Assembly: GCA_021826785.1 (NCBI GenBank)
Contig: JAKAYN010000006.1
Span: 1 to 12,508, forward strand
Length of the DNA: 12,508 bases
Direction of reading: 5' to 3'
Source of the DNA: Thermoplasmata archaeon
Lineage (GTDB): Archaea; Thermoplasmatota; Thermoplasmata; Thermoplasmatales; Thermoplasmataceae
Shown here: piece after piece, positions 1 through 7,267 of the stretch
How positions within the stretch are numbered: position 1 is the first letter of the stretch
Layout: each line of letters opens with the position of its first letter
The notes under the pieces: model-generated
Told to the model about the DNA's origin: nothing
The model's input: only the letters and a program-made list of their open reading frames with translations
The model's database searches: none
Translations under genes and position numbers: made by a program

Positions 1-50
1 GTCCGATATTGTATCGAGACATGTGCCTCTTGGCGTTATGAAAGGCTAAA

Positions 51-65
51 GAAAGTTTTATATTA
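51..65 (+). promoter_or_regulatory. Archaeal promoter (BRE/TATA) of the surface-protein gene
   Basis: A purine-rich GAAAG element (51-55, BRE-like) runs directly into TTTTATATTA (56-65). The TATA core TTTATATT begins 31 bases before the ATG at 88, so the predicted transcription start falls at or next to the start codon and the mRNA should be leaderless. No Shine-Dalgarno sequence is present upstream of the ATG, which fits. Confidence 0.6.
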
Positions 66-87
66 AGAAATTTACTTAACCGTCATA

Positions 88-1611
88 ATGAATAAAACAC
101 GAAGAGGCATTATAGTAGCAGTTACGCTTTTGCTAATTCTAAGCACATTTGCGTTCGTTTCACAGGCAGACAATGGCTCAGCCTTCGTGCCTGCAAATGT
201 TGAACTCTACTGGCACGGAATGGAGTTTAAAAATTATGTTGTGAATTCAACGCCTGAAAACGCAACGCTGGTTGTGCCTCAAAAAGATGTTTATTTTAAC
301 GTTTCAAATGCATATTATCCATCTTATAATGGTGTAACATTTACATGGTACCTTAACAATGCTAGGTTAAATGATACATCATATAATGTAAGCATAGATT
401 TCTCAAATCTAAGTGGCAAAAACATTGTGTATGTTTCAGCAGATAATGCAAGCACAACATTTATTGTCTATGTTGTTCCATCAAATATAAAGCCGGATGT
501 ATCATACAAGGTATATCAGAACTCAAAGGAAATAACATTAAGCAACGGAAAATACTATGTTAAGCAAAATGAGCCTGTAAATATAACAGCCCATGGAAGC
601 ATTGAATATGATAATATTAGCATACCATTATTTTATAAATGGTATGTCAATGGTACTTCTAGAGTATCAGATTACTTAAATTATACATTTAAGGATGCAT
701 TTAAAAACTATACATTATATCTAAATGGAACAGCTGAAACAGGTAATTACAGAAACTTATCAATATTATTCTATGTTAATGACACAACAGCACCGCATGC
801 ATTGTTTAATATTTATTACCAGAATGGTACAAGGACAAATATATTACCATACGATGAATATATAATAATATCAGCAAATAATTCATATGATAGATATTTT
901 GGACATAATTTAACATACAAGTGGTCATTCCTCTACAAAAACGGTACAAAATTGCCATCAGATGCTTATAATATAAAGGCTGGGAACCTTAGCTCATCTT
1001 ACGTTTTAATAAAATTCTTAACAATAAAAACCATTAACATATCGTTGCTGGTAAAAAATCCGATTAATTTATCATCATATTACAATGTTAGTTACAAGCC
1101 GTACGTTTCTCAGCCCTATCTGATAGTTCAGAGCATATACATACCAAAGGCTCTTGCAGAGGGTGTTACAGGGACAATATATGTTAATGTGACAAACAAG
1201 GGAAGTTCAACAGCATCATCGTTTACCTTAGAGGCAATTTTGAATGGAAAAACGTACTATCATTTCTATTCAATATCAATAGCACCAGGTGCCTATGCAA
1301 ACGTTTCATTTAAGATAAAACCACCTCAGGCAGGTTCACCATTAATACAGTTCATGGCAATAAACAAGAACGAACCAGCAAGCCTTGAAAGCATAGGAGC
1401 ACTTACAACAAGAATACACGTAAAGACCGATCCATATGATATATACATAGCAACAGGTGCCGTTGTACTTGCATTACTAATAATTGGAATAGCACTCTAT
1501 GAGATAGATAAAAGATCCAATAAAGGCACGCAGATGCCTGCAAGGGTAGATAAAAATGTTAATAAAAGTCCAACAAGGAGCGTAACAAGATCATCAAAGC
1601 AGAGGAGATAA
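88..1611 (+). CDS. Exported membrane-anchored surface glycoprotein with Ig/PKD-like repeats and a CARDB-like domain
   Basis: This is a 507-residue predicted cell-surface protein of unknown function. A Sec signal peptide covers residues 1-27 (basic KTRR, hydrophobic core 8-24, likely cut after S-Q-A27). The ectodomain (28-453) seems to hold three beta-sandwich modules, each with an aromatic-x-W motif (FTW87, YKW185, YKW279) as in PKD/Ig-like folds, then a CARDB-like adhesion module (about 343-446; V-T-N-K-G-S and A-P-G-A motifs). One transmembrane helix (about 454-471) is followed by a 36-residue cytoplasmic tail with 11 Lys/Arg. I count about 26 N-x-S/T sequons in the ectodomain and only about 26 Asp/Glu in some 425 residues, in line with a glycosylated protein facing acid. 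It may be a cell-envelope or S-layer-associated protein, or an adhesin. The domain assignments are read by eye, so the fold is less certain than the topology. Confidence 0.8.
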   Translation: MNKTRRGIIVAVTLLLILSTFAFVSQADNGSAFVPANVELYWHGMEFKNYVVNSTPENATLVVPQKDVYFNVSNAYYPSYNGVTFTWYLNNARLNDTSYNVSIDFSNLSGKNIVYVSADNASTTFIVYVVPSNIKPDVSYKVYQNSKEITLSNGKYYVKQNEPVNITAHGSIEYDNISIPLFYKWYVNGTSRVSDYLNYTFKDAFKNYTLYLNGTAETGNYRNLSILFYVNDTTAPHALFNIYYQNGTRTNILPYDEYIIISANNSYDRYFGHNLTYKWSFLYKNGTKLPSDAYNIKAGNLSSSYVLIKFLTIKTINISLLVKNPINLSSYYNVSYKPYVSQPYLIVQSIYIPKALAEGVTGTIYVNVTNKGSSTASSFTLEAILNGKTYYHFYSISIAPGAYANVSFKIKPPQAGSPLIQFMAINKNEPASLESIGALTTRIHVKTDPYDIYIATGAVVLALLIIGIALYEIDKRSNKGTQMPARVDKNVNKSPTRSVTRSSKQRR

Positions 1612-1618
1612 ATTTAAA

Positions 1619-3247
1619 TTATATTTCATCAAGTAATTTTATCCCAAGCAATGGTGCAGCATCATCCATTATTTTTATAAACATTTCTATTATCTTTGAT
1701 CTCTTGTATTCTTCATTTGAGCCTATTACAGGGCAGTTTGTGTAAAAATCATTAAAGGATTTTACAAGTGTTAAAAGATAATTTGCAATTATGTCTGGTC
1801 TCAGGTTTTCATAGGCAGATCTTAAATAATAAGGATACAAGAACATATTTTTTATCAAAGATCTCTCATATTCATTGAAATCTTTTAATTCAATACTTTT
1901 AATATTTTTTATCTTTTTTACTATGCTTTTTGCCCTGGCATATGCATACATTATATAAGGTGCAGAATCACCTTCAAAGTTAAGTGCCTCACTCCATCTA
2001 AATGTCATTGGTTTATTCTGGTTAACCTTTGATATGTTAAACCTTATTGACGATGAGGCTATTGCAAGTGCTATTTCCATGGTCTTTTCATTTGTATATT
2101 CAGGCCTCTTTTCTCTCACAACTTTTATTGATTCCTCTACTGTTTTTTCATAAAGATCGTCAAGTGTTACAATATTTCCCTTTCTTGTTGACATTTTACC
2201 CGTCTCAAGGGATATAAAATCATAGAATACGAATCTTAATAATGCATTAAAATTAAGAAGGTCTTTAAGAACATAAGATAGATTTTTGGCATGCTCCTTA
2301 TGATCCTCGCCAAGGACGTCTATTATTACATCATAGTCCCCGGCCTTGTATAGATGATAGGCAATATCCCTTACAAAGTAAAGCGATGTGCCATCGCTTC
2401 TTGTTAAATATATTTTTTTACCGTTGTATTCTATGTATTTTGCATTGCCTTCACTTTTTATATTGTTTTCAAGCATTGTCATTACCCTGGATGTGGCACC
2501 ATTGACAATAAATGATGATTCCCATACATAGCTCATTATGTTTACATCTATTTTTTTCAATGATTCCATTATTGATGATAAAACTATGCCTGCAATGTCC
2601 TGTATCTTTTTTATTGTCTCTGTATCACCTTTTTCGTATAATTTCGAAAGCTCTGAAACCTCTTTTTCTATCGAATCATCCATATTATTGTATATTTTTT
2701 GATAGCCATCAAGCAGGTTTTCAACAGTTGGCTCCTCGGTATTATGAAACTTCTCATGGCCAATATAAAGGTATAAAACCTGTTTGCCTGAATCGTTTAC
2801 ATAATACTGCGTCATCACGCGCATGCCAGTTCTTTCTATGATTCTTGCTATTGAATCCCCTATTATGGAATTTCTTGTTCTGCCTATGTGTATTGGCCCT
2901 GTCGGGTTTGCACTTGTATGTTCCACAAGGGCCTTTTCAGCATCCTGAAAGACGTCAGGGTATATGCCAAGCCTTTGAAAGGCATCGTCCAATATATCAA
3001 ACATGAGCTTTGTTTTTAGCCATACGTTTAGATATTTACCATTTATCTCAAATCTTTCTATATATGCCTCCCTTTTTAATATATTATATAAGTTATTCCT
3101 AATTTTTTCCTGATCATCATTTATCCTGAAAAGCCTTATTGATATATCACCATGCTCTGTATTTATCTCAGCATCTTTATCATCAATTTTGTAAACGGTA
3201 TTTAATTTCGTTATCAATTGCTTTTTATAATCATCAAAAAGCAGCAT
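1619..3247 (-). CDS. argS: Arginyl-tRNA synthetase
   Basis: A class I aminoacyl-tRNA synthetase that charges tRNA(Arg) with arginine in the cytosol; 542 residues, slightly short for the family (about 550-600). The signature SANPTGPIHIGRTRN (112-126) contains the HIGH motif as HIGR (120-123). The YYVNDSGKQ stretch (148-156) follows, and the KMSKS loop is KMSTRKG (351-357). The LNFEGDSAPYIMYAYAR segment (422-438) marks entry to the DALR anticodon-binding domain, which ends with FYTNCPVI (501-508). The N-terminal tRNA-recognition domain (1 to about 75) is compact. The C-terminus stops at LLGIKLLDEI and lacks the common bacterial E-R-M ending. It lies 39 bases downstream of aroA on the same strand, with a possible promoter of its own in that gap. 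No functional residue appears to be missing. Confidence 0.97.
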   Translation of the reverse strand: MLLFDDYKKQLITKLNTVYKIDDKDAEINTEHGDISIRLFRINDDQEKIRNNLYNILKREAYIERFEINGKYLNVWLKTKLMFDILDDAFQRLGIYPDVFQDAEKALVEHTSANPTGPIHIGRTRNSIIGDSIARIIERTGMRVMTQYYVNDSGKQVLYLYIGHEKFHNTEEPTVENLLDGYQKIYNNMDDSIEKEVSELSKLYEKGDTETIKKIQDIAGIVLSSIMESLKKIDVNIMSYVWESSFIVNGATSRVMTMLENNIKSEGNAKYIEYNGKKIYLTRSDGTSLYFVRDIAYHLYKAGDYDVIIDVLGEDHKEHAKNLSYVLKDLLNFNALLRFVFYDFISLETGKMSTRKGNIVTLDDLYEKTVEESIKVVREKRPEYTNEKTMEIALAIASSSIRFNISKVNQNKPMTFRWSEALNFEGDSAPYIMYAYARAKSIVKKIKNIKSIELKDFNEYERSLIKNMFLYPYYLRSAYENLRPDIIANYLLTLVKSFNDFYTNCPVIGSNEEYKRSKIIEMFIKIMDDAAPLLGIKLLDEI

Positions 3248-3270
3248 ACTGGTTCATACGTTTAATATAA

Positions 3271-3278
3271 TTATATTT
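3271..3278 (-). promoter_or_regulatory. Possible TATA box for argS
   Basis: In the 39-base gap after aroA, the minus strand reads AAATATAA, with its first base 31 bases before the argS ATG. This is the same spacing as at the surface-protein and GH15 promoters. A second TTATATTA (3263-3270) lies too close to serve a leaderless start. The region is AT-rich, so chance matches are likely. Read-through from aroA is not excluded, because no oligo-T terminator follows the aroA stop. Confidence 0.35.
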
Positions 3279-3286
3279 TTTTATGT

Positions 3287-4549
3287 TTAATGGGTTTTTA
3301 AATTATTGTCTATAAATTCTATTTTATAGCCAAGACTTGAAAGGTCTTTTAAAAAGCTAGGATAACTTTTATTTATATTTTCAACATCTTCGTATATTAT
3401 ATTATATGATGATATTAAACCGGCTATTATTGAAGACATTATCATTCGATGGTCATTAAATGATATATTCCTTGGCCGTTTAATTTCACCCTTGCTTACT
3501 ATTATTTCATCATCACTTTTTTTTATAAATGCACCAAAGGAAGATGCCATGGATATTATATTCTCGGCGCGGTTTGATTCCTTTATTTCAAGTCTTTTAT
3601 AATTTAATATATGCACTGAAACATCAGAGAATATACCTATAATTGAAATAGGTGGTGCCAGATCAGGATTATCATTAACATCTATGTATAAATCTCTAAG
3701 TATCCTTGTTTTATGAACGATAATTTTATCATCATAAACATCAATTTTCCTTTCAGATACACTGTTTATAATCTCTATTATTTTAGAATCTGGCTGGCAT
3801 GAGTTTATTTTTAGATTTTTTATCTCTATATCACCTTTAAATATGCCCAGGATTATCCAGAATGCCGCCGATGAGTAGTCACCCTCAATATTTATTACAC
3901 TATTTTTAATATAATTACTGTAAAAATCGAATGATTTATAGTCCCTGTTTTTTACTGAAACTCCAAGGTCATTAAGGCATTTCATTGTGATTTTAATGTA
4001 ATCCGTTGACACAACGTTATATGCATCTAAATGGCCTAATAATATTGAATGATACATCATCATTGATGATACAAACTGCGAGCTCTTTGAGCCATCTATT
4101 TTTGAATCAGAAACGTTTGAAAACGATGCATCCATTAATATGCCATCATTATTTTGTTTAAACACAATATTTTTCCCCTCAAGTGTCTTTATAAGATCGT
4201 TTATAGGCCTTTTCCTTAATGATTCATTTTCATATATAAATGTCCTGCATCTTTTTGCTGCCAATAAGCCAATTACAAGCCTTAATGATGTGCCTGATTC
4301 ACATGCATTTATCGTCTTCGGGCATTTAAATTTAGGATATATTTTTAAACAGCCATCAAATTTAATTGATGCGCCACAGGCCATTGCTATTTTAATGGCA
4401 ACAATCTCATCTTCCGAAAATGATAGATTTTTTAATGATACAGGTATATTGGAAAAAGCAGAGTAAAGTATATATCTTTGCGAAAAACTCTTTGAAGATG
4501 GTGCATTTATAATTCCAGGCTTAAATTCACCTTTTATCGTTATATTCAT
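3287..4549 (-). CDS. aroA: 3-phosphoshikimate 1-carboxyvinyltransferase (EPSP synthase)
   Basis: Joins shikimate 3-phosphate and phosphoenolpyruvate to give EPSP, step 6 of the shikimate pathway; 420 residues, normal length. Visible motifs are APSSKSFSQR (16-25; Lys20, Ser21, Arg25 matching the E. coli Lys22/Ser23/Arg27 site), CESGTSLRL (83-91), LRKRP (111-115), SKSSQFVSSM (154-163), EGDYSSAAF (222-230), NPDLAP (294-299, catalytic Asp region), KESNRAENI (323-331) and NDHRMIM (365-371). In the KE(S/T)DR motif the Asp is Asn (N326); as I recall, some Gram-positive EPSP synthases share this. The gene starts inside the last codons of aroK (23-base overlap), with a GGGGAA six bases before the ATG, so it should be translated from the aro polycistron. 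Confidence 0.96.
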   Translation of the reverse strand: MNITIKGEFKPGIINAPSSKSFSQRYILYSAFSNIPVSLKNLSFSEDEIVAIKIAMACGASIKFDGCLKIYPKFKCPKTINACESGTSLRLVIGLLAAKRCRTFIYENESLRKRPINDLIKTLEGKNIVFKQNNDGILMDASFSNVSDSKIDGSKSSQFVSSMMMYHSILLGHLDAYNVVSTDYIKITMKCLNDLGVSVKNRDYKSFDFYSNYIKNSVINIEGDYSSAAFWIILGIFKGDIEIKNLKINSCQPDSKIIEIINSVSERKIDVYDDKIIVHKTRILRDLYIDVNDNPDLAPPISIIGIFSDVSVHILNYKRLEIKESNRAENIISMASSFGAFIKKSDDEIIVSKGEIKRPRNISFNDHRMIMSSIIAGLISSYNIIYEDVENINKSYPSFLKDLSSLGYKIEFIDNNLKTH

Positions 4550-5366
4550 AGGTTATTCCCCTGTTTGAAGGCCTTGTCCTTATAATATTATAATCAAGGT
4601 TAAAATTATCTAATGCACGCTTTCTTGTTCTATTATCATTAAAAATTGCATAGATTGCCGGACCCTTTCCTGACTGTGATGAATAGATTGCCCCCGACTC
4701 TAAAAAGTAAGATATTACATTATAATCAGCGCCGAGTATTGAGCCATAGAGATAACCATTCATTTCCATGGCATCAAATATCATGCCATTTCTTATCAAA
4801 TTTTCTATAATGCCTATTTTTTTTGAAAGATTTTTAAAATCTATCTTTTTTATATTCCTTGTAAGCCTGTTTTTTGATGAATAGGCTATTGCTATCGGCA
4901 CATAATCCATTGATGATCTCCTTATTATTTTCATATTTTTATTATCCGTGTAGCAAAAACCACCGTAGTATATTGAACATAGATCATCAAAGGCGCCTGT
5001 TATTGATGTATTATTGTACTTTGATGCTTGGGCTGCAATTTTTAATAATTTATGATCATTGAAATTTATGTTTTCAATTTTTAATATGCCAAGAATAATT
5101 GAAAGTGTCATTGCACTGCTGCTTTTCAGGCCATTTGCCTCTGGTATTATACTTTTTATATCTATTATAAATTTATCATTAATATCAAAAAGTTTTCTTG
5201 TAAAATCAACGGTTCTTTTTATGGAATCGTTTGAAAATTTATCAATATCCGACTTTGATACCTCAACGATCATGGGCAGTTCTATTGAAAATGCCGCACC
5301 GTGACAGTTAGCAAATGCCGAAAGAACCGATAGACCGCCATTGACCCTTACCCTTATGCTATTCAT
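4527..5366 (-). CDS. aroK: Archaeal shikimate kinase (GHMP family)
   Basis: Phosphorylates shikimate to shikimate 3-phosphate using ATP (step 5). It belongs to the archaeal GHMP-kinase type, unrelated to bacterial P-loop AroK/AroL. At 279 residues it has the usual size. The ATP-binding motif 2 is PEANGLKSSSAM (75-86), the TGAFDDLCSIYYGG segment (123-136) is typical of archaeal shikimate kinases, and the C-terminal glycine motif is SGKGPAIYAI (232-241). The N-terminal stretch around CHGAAFSIEL (21-30) also matches the family and separates it from homoserine or mevalonate kinases. It overlaps aroE by 8 bases upstream and aroA by 23 bases downstream, so the context agrees with the motif-based call. 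Confidence 0.94.
   Translation of the reverse strand: MNSIRVRVNGGLSVLSAFANCHGAAFSIELPMIVEVSKSDIDKFSNDSIKRTVDFTRKLFDINDKFIIDIKSIIPEANGLKSSSAMTLSIILGILKIENINFNDHKLLKIAAQASKYNNTSITGAFDDLCSIYYGGFCYTDNKNMKIIRRSSMDYVPIAIAYSSKNRLTRNIKKIDFKNLSKKIGIIENLIRNGMIFDAMEMNGYLYGSILGADYNVISYFLESGAIYSSQSGKGPAIYAIFNDNRTRKRALDNFNLDYNIIRTRPSNRGITYEYNDKR
4556..4561 (-). promoter_or_regulatory. Ribosome-binding site of aroA
   Basis: The minus strand carries GGGGAA six bases upstream of the aroA ATG, inside the aroK coding sequence. It partly matches the archaeal GGAGGTGA consensus and supports the ATG at 4549 as an internal start coupled to aroK translation. Confidence 0.4.
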
Positions 5367-6159
5367 TTATATCATCCAGAGCATTTAAAACATAGCTTTT
5401 AAATTCCTCGTATTTAATATCGATATTAAATATTATTTTTAATGTTTCTATGCCCTGACCGGTGAAAAGATCTATGCCATTTACTGCCTTACCGCCATTT
5501 GATTCCACAGATCTTAGGAATCTTGTTTTAACAGGATTGTAAACAACATCTATACCAATAACTGATCCTATGAGCTTATCAGGAAATGGCATGGAATTAT
5601 CGGGAAACGTGCCAAGCGGTGTGCAGTTTATCAATATATCGTAATCACCATTTACATTATTATAATTATAAACATCTGTATTTTTTGGTATCCATGGCTT
5701 TCGTCCCGATCTTGATAAAAACGATATTTTTACATTGCCTTCAAGGTCATTTATGGCCCTAAAAACTGTTTTTGCTATGCCGCCTGTGCCTGCTATTAAA
5801 ATACTTTTGTCTTTTAGATTTATATTATTCTCATTAATAGTTTTAATAAATCCAGTGTAATCTGAATTGTAACCATGAAGATTTCCTTTTTTAACCATTA
5901 CAAGGTTTGCAGAACCTGTTTTTAAAACGTTTTCATCCGCATTATTTAAATATTTAATAATATCATTTTTATATGGCGCAGTTACATTGAATCCTGATAG
6001 ATTGAGCTTGGCATAATTACAGAATCGTTCTAAGTTCTCCTTAATTAAATCTATTGACAGGTATACCGCATTTATACCCTTGTCATTAAATAATCTATTA
6101 TAAACGATCTGCCCAATTGAATGCGTTACTGGTCTTCCTATAAGAGCTGATACCATCAT
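5359..6159 (-). CDS. aroE: Shikimate 5-dehydrogenase
   Basis: Reduces 3-dehydroshikimate to shikimate with NADPH (step 4); 266 residues. The catalytic Lys/Asp pair is visible: NVTAPYK (58-64, Lys64) and GYNSD (96-100, Asp100). The Rossmann glycine loop is AGTGGIAKT (123-131), with SRSGRK (149-154) placed to bind the NADPH 2'-phosphate. NCTPLG (178-183), DVVYNP (204-209) and the C-terminal GIDLFTGQG (228-236) complete the family pattern. Two substrate-site segments are unusual: the HS-x-SP motif reads HSIGQ (second shikimate-binding Ser replaced by Gly16), and AVNT reads SANL, though Asn85 is kept. The start overlaps the aroB stop as ATGA behind a good ribosome-binding site. An adjacent second ATG (6156) would remove only one residue. 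Confidence 0.94.
   Translation of the reverse strand: MMVSALIGRPVTHSIGQIVYNRLFNDKGINAVYLSIDLIKENLERFCNYAKLNLSGFNVTAPYKNDIIKYLNNADENVLKTGSANLVMVKKGNLHGYNSDYTGFIKTINENNINLKDKSILIAGTGGIAKTVFRAINDLEGNVKISFLSRSGRKPWIPKNTDVYNYNNVNGDYDILINCTPLGTFPDNSMPFPDKLIGSVIGIDVVYNPVKTRFLRSVESNGGKAVNGIDLFTGQGIETLKIIFNIDIKYEEFKSYVLNALDDINE
5371..5377 (-). promoter_or_regulatory. Possible ribosome-binding site of aroK
   Basis: The minus strand reads GGATGAT four bases before the aroK ATG, inside the last codons of aroE. The match to GGAGGTGAT is partial, but its position fits coupled translation across the 8-base overlap. Confidence 0.3.
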
Positions 6160-7175
6160 GGCATGTCACCGAGTATTTTTATTATCTCATCAGGGCTTAT
6201 TAACTGTATTTTATAATTGCCTACACCATTAACGGAAACAAGGTTTATGTACCCGGCTTCTGATTTTTTATCGTTTTTTATATAATTATATAATTTATTA
6301 AGATCTATACTTTTAAAATCTATGATTTTAAAACCTAGTTTTGCTATTAATTTTCTTATATCATTTGATATGTCTTTGTTGCCAAGATATTTCGATATAT
6401 ATAGCTCTGCGATCATTCCATTTGCCACTGCCTCACCGTGTGATATTTTATTATTAAAATATGATTCTAAAGCATGCCCTATCGTATGCCCAAAGTTTAG
6501 AACATACCTTAAATGGGATTTATCATAAAAATCCATGGATACAACCTTTAACTTTGCATTTATGCTTATATTTACTATTTTTTCAATATTTTTCATAATA
6601 TAATTAATTTCATTGTTTATTATATTAAAAAGCTCAGGCTCTATGGTTATTCCCATCTTTAGTGCCTCTGCAAGGCCATCCATGATGACATTTTTGTTAT
6701 CTATAAATGATGAATCATCTATTATAAGCTCTGGATTGTAAAATGTGCCTATTAAGTTTTTTATATTCATATAATTAATTGCGTTCTTTCCGCCTATAGA
6801 GCTGTCAATCTGCGCAAGAAGGGTTGTTGGAACAGCAATGAGCCTTATGCCGCGCTTGTAAACAGATGCGGCAAAACCTGATAAATCGCCTATTGTGCCG
6901 CCACCTATGTAGATAATAGCATCACCGCGTTCTATATTATTTTTTAAAAGCTCGTTTACTATTAATGAAAAGTACTCAAGGCTCTTTGCCCTTTCACCAT
7001 CATCAATTACAATTCTTTTTTTTATATTTGATAAAAAATCATACTTTTTAAAAACGTTTTTGCTTATAATTGAAATGTTATTTTTTGAATTAAATTCATC
7101 AATAAAGTCTTTGAATATGTCTTTTCCTGTGATTATTCGAATTTTATCATTATTGATTTCATATGTCAATTCCAT
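6156..7175 (-). CDS. aroB: 3-dehydroquinate synthase
   Basis: Converts DAHP to 3-dehydroquinate in an NAD- and metal-dependent reaction (step 2); 339 residues, close to the usual 340-360. Family motifs are clear: GGGTIGDLSGF (91-101), RGIRLIAVPTTLLAQIDSS (108-126), GGKNAIN (128-134), KNLIGTFYNP (139-148). The expected metal ligands are Glu170 (GLAEALK), His230 (NFGHTIGHA) and His246 (HGEAV). This is the canonical sugar-phosphate-route enzyme, not the alternative archaeal DHQ synthase II used by many methanogens, so the organism should also make DAHP. It is the first gene of the aro run, read divergently from the GH15 gene. The downstream aroE start overlaps its stop. Confidence 0.97.
   Translation of the reverse strand: MELTYEINNDKIRIITGKDIFKDFIDEFNSKNNISIISKNVFKKYDFLSNIKKRIVIDDGERAKSLEYFSLIVNELLKNNIERGDAIIYIGGGTIGDLSGFAASVYKRGIRLIAVPTTLLAQIDSSIGGKNAINYMNIKNLIGTFYNPELIIDDSSFIDNKNVIMDGLAEALKMGITIEPELFNIINNEINYIMKNIEKIVNISINAKLKVVSMDFYDKSHLRYVLNFGHTIGHALESYFNNKISHGEAVANGMIAELYISKYLGNKDISNDIRKLIAKLGFKIIDFKSIDLNKLYNYIKNDKKSEAGYINLVSVNGVGNYKIQLISPDEIIKILGDMP
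6166..6170 (-). promoter_or_regulatory. Ribosome-binding site of aroE
   Basis: GGTGA on the minus strand, six bases before the first aroE ATG, matches the anti-Shine-Dalgarno end of archaeal 16S rRNA. It lies in the last codons of aroB and favours the ATG at 6159 over the one at 6156. With the ATGA stop/start overlap it points to translational coupling. Confidence 0.6.
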
Positions 7176-7202
7176 GCATGGGCAATGTAATAATAACTTA
7201 AA

Positions 7203-7215
7203 AATTTATATTAAA
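7203..7215 (-). promoter_or_regulatory. Promoter of the aroBEKA run
   Basis: In the 92-base divergent gap, the minus strand reads TTTAATATAAATT, a TATA-like element starting 39-40 bases before the aroB ATG at 7175. A transcription start about 8 bases before the ATG would give a very short leader. No ribosome-binding site lies in that leader. The TATA phase is uncertain because the region is almost all A and T. Confidence 0.45.
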
Positions 7216-7225
7216 AAATCAATTT

Positions 7226-7245
7226 GATTAAAATAGATATATAAG
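7226..7245 (+). promoter_or_regulatory. BRE/TATA promoter of the GH15 gene
   Basis: A GATTAAAATA stretch (7226-7235, BRE-like) is followed by GATATATAAG (7236-7245). The TATA core starts about 31 bases before the ATG at 7268, predicting a leaderless transcript. It sits in the same short gap as the opposing aroB promoter, with the two TATA boxes only about 20 bases apart. Confidence 0.55.
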
Positions 7246-7267
7246 TATAGAATTACATAAAAGTTAG

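Noticed and set aside
2..49. Open frame of 15 codons ending in TAA at 47-49, which could be the tail of an upstream plus-strand gene
   Set aside because: Too short to recognise, another frame is also open here, and nothing beyond the lack of stops supports it. It would be compatible with the promoter starting at 51, but it remains unproven.
1611..1620. Perfect palindrome AATTTAAATT spanning the gap between the surface-gene and argS stop codons
   Set aside because: Made only of A and T and of a length expected many times by chance in this AT-rich window; no T-run or hairpin stem suggests a shared terminator.
2512..2841. Plus-strand open frame of about 109 codons inside argS
   Set aside because: It lies wholly antisense to a well-supported synthetase gene, has no promoter or ribosome-binding site, and its Leu/Ser/His-rich translation is typical of an antisense shadow.
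7172..7181. Perfect 10-base palindrome CCATGCATGG over the aroB start codon
   Set aside because: About a dozen 10-base palindromes are expected in a window this size. There is no second copy near another promoter in the window to suggest an operator.
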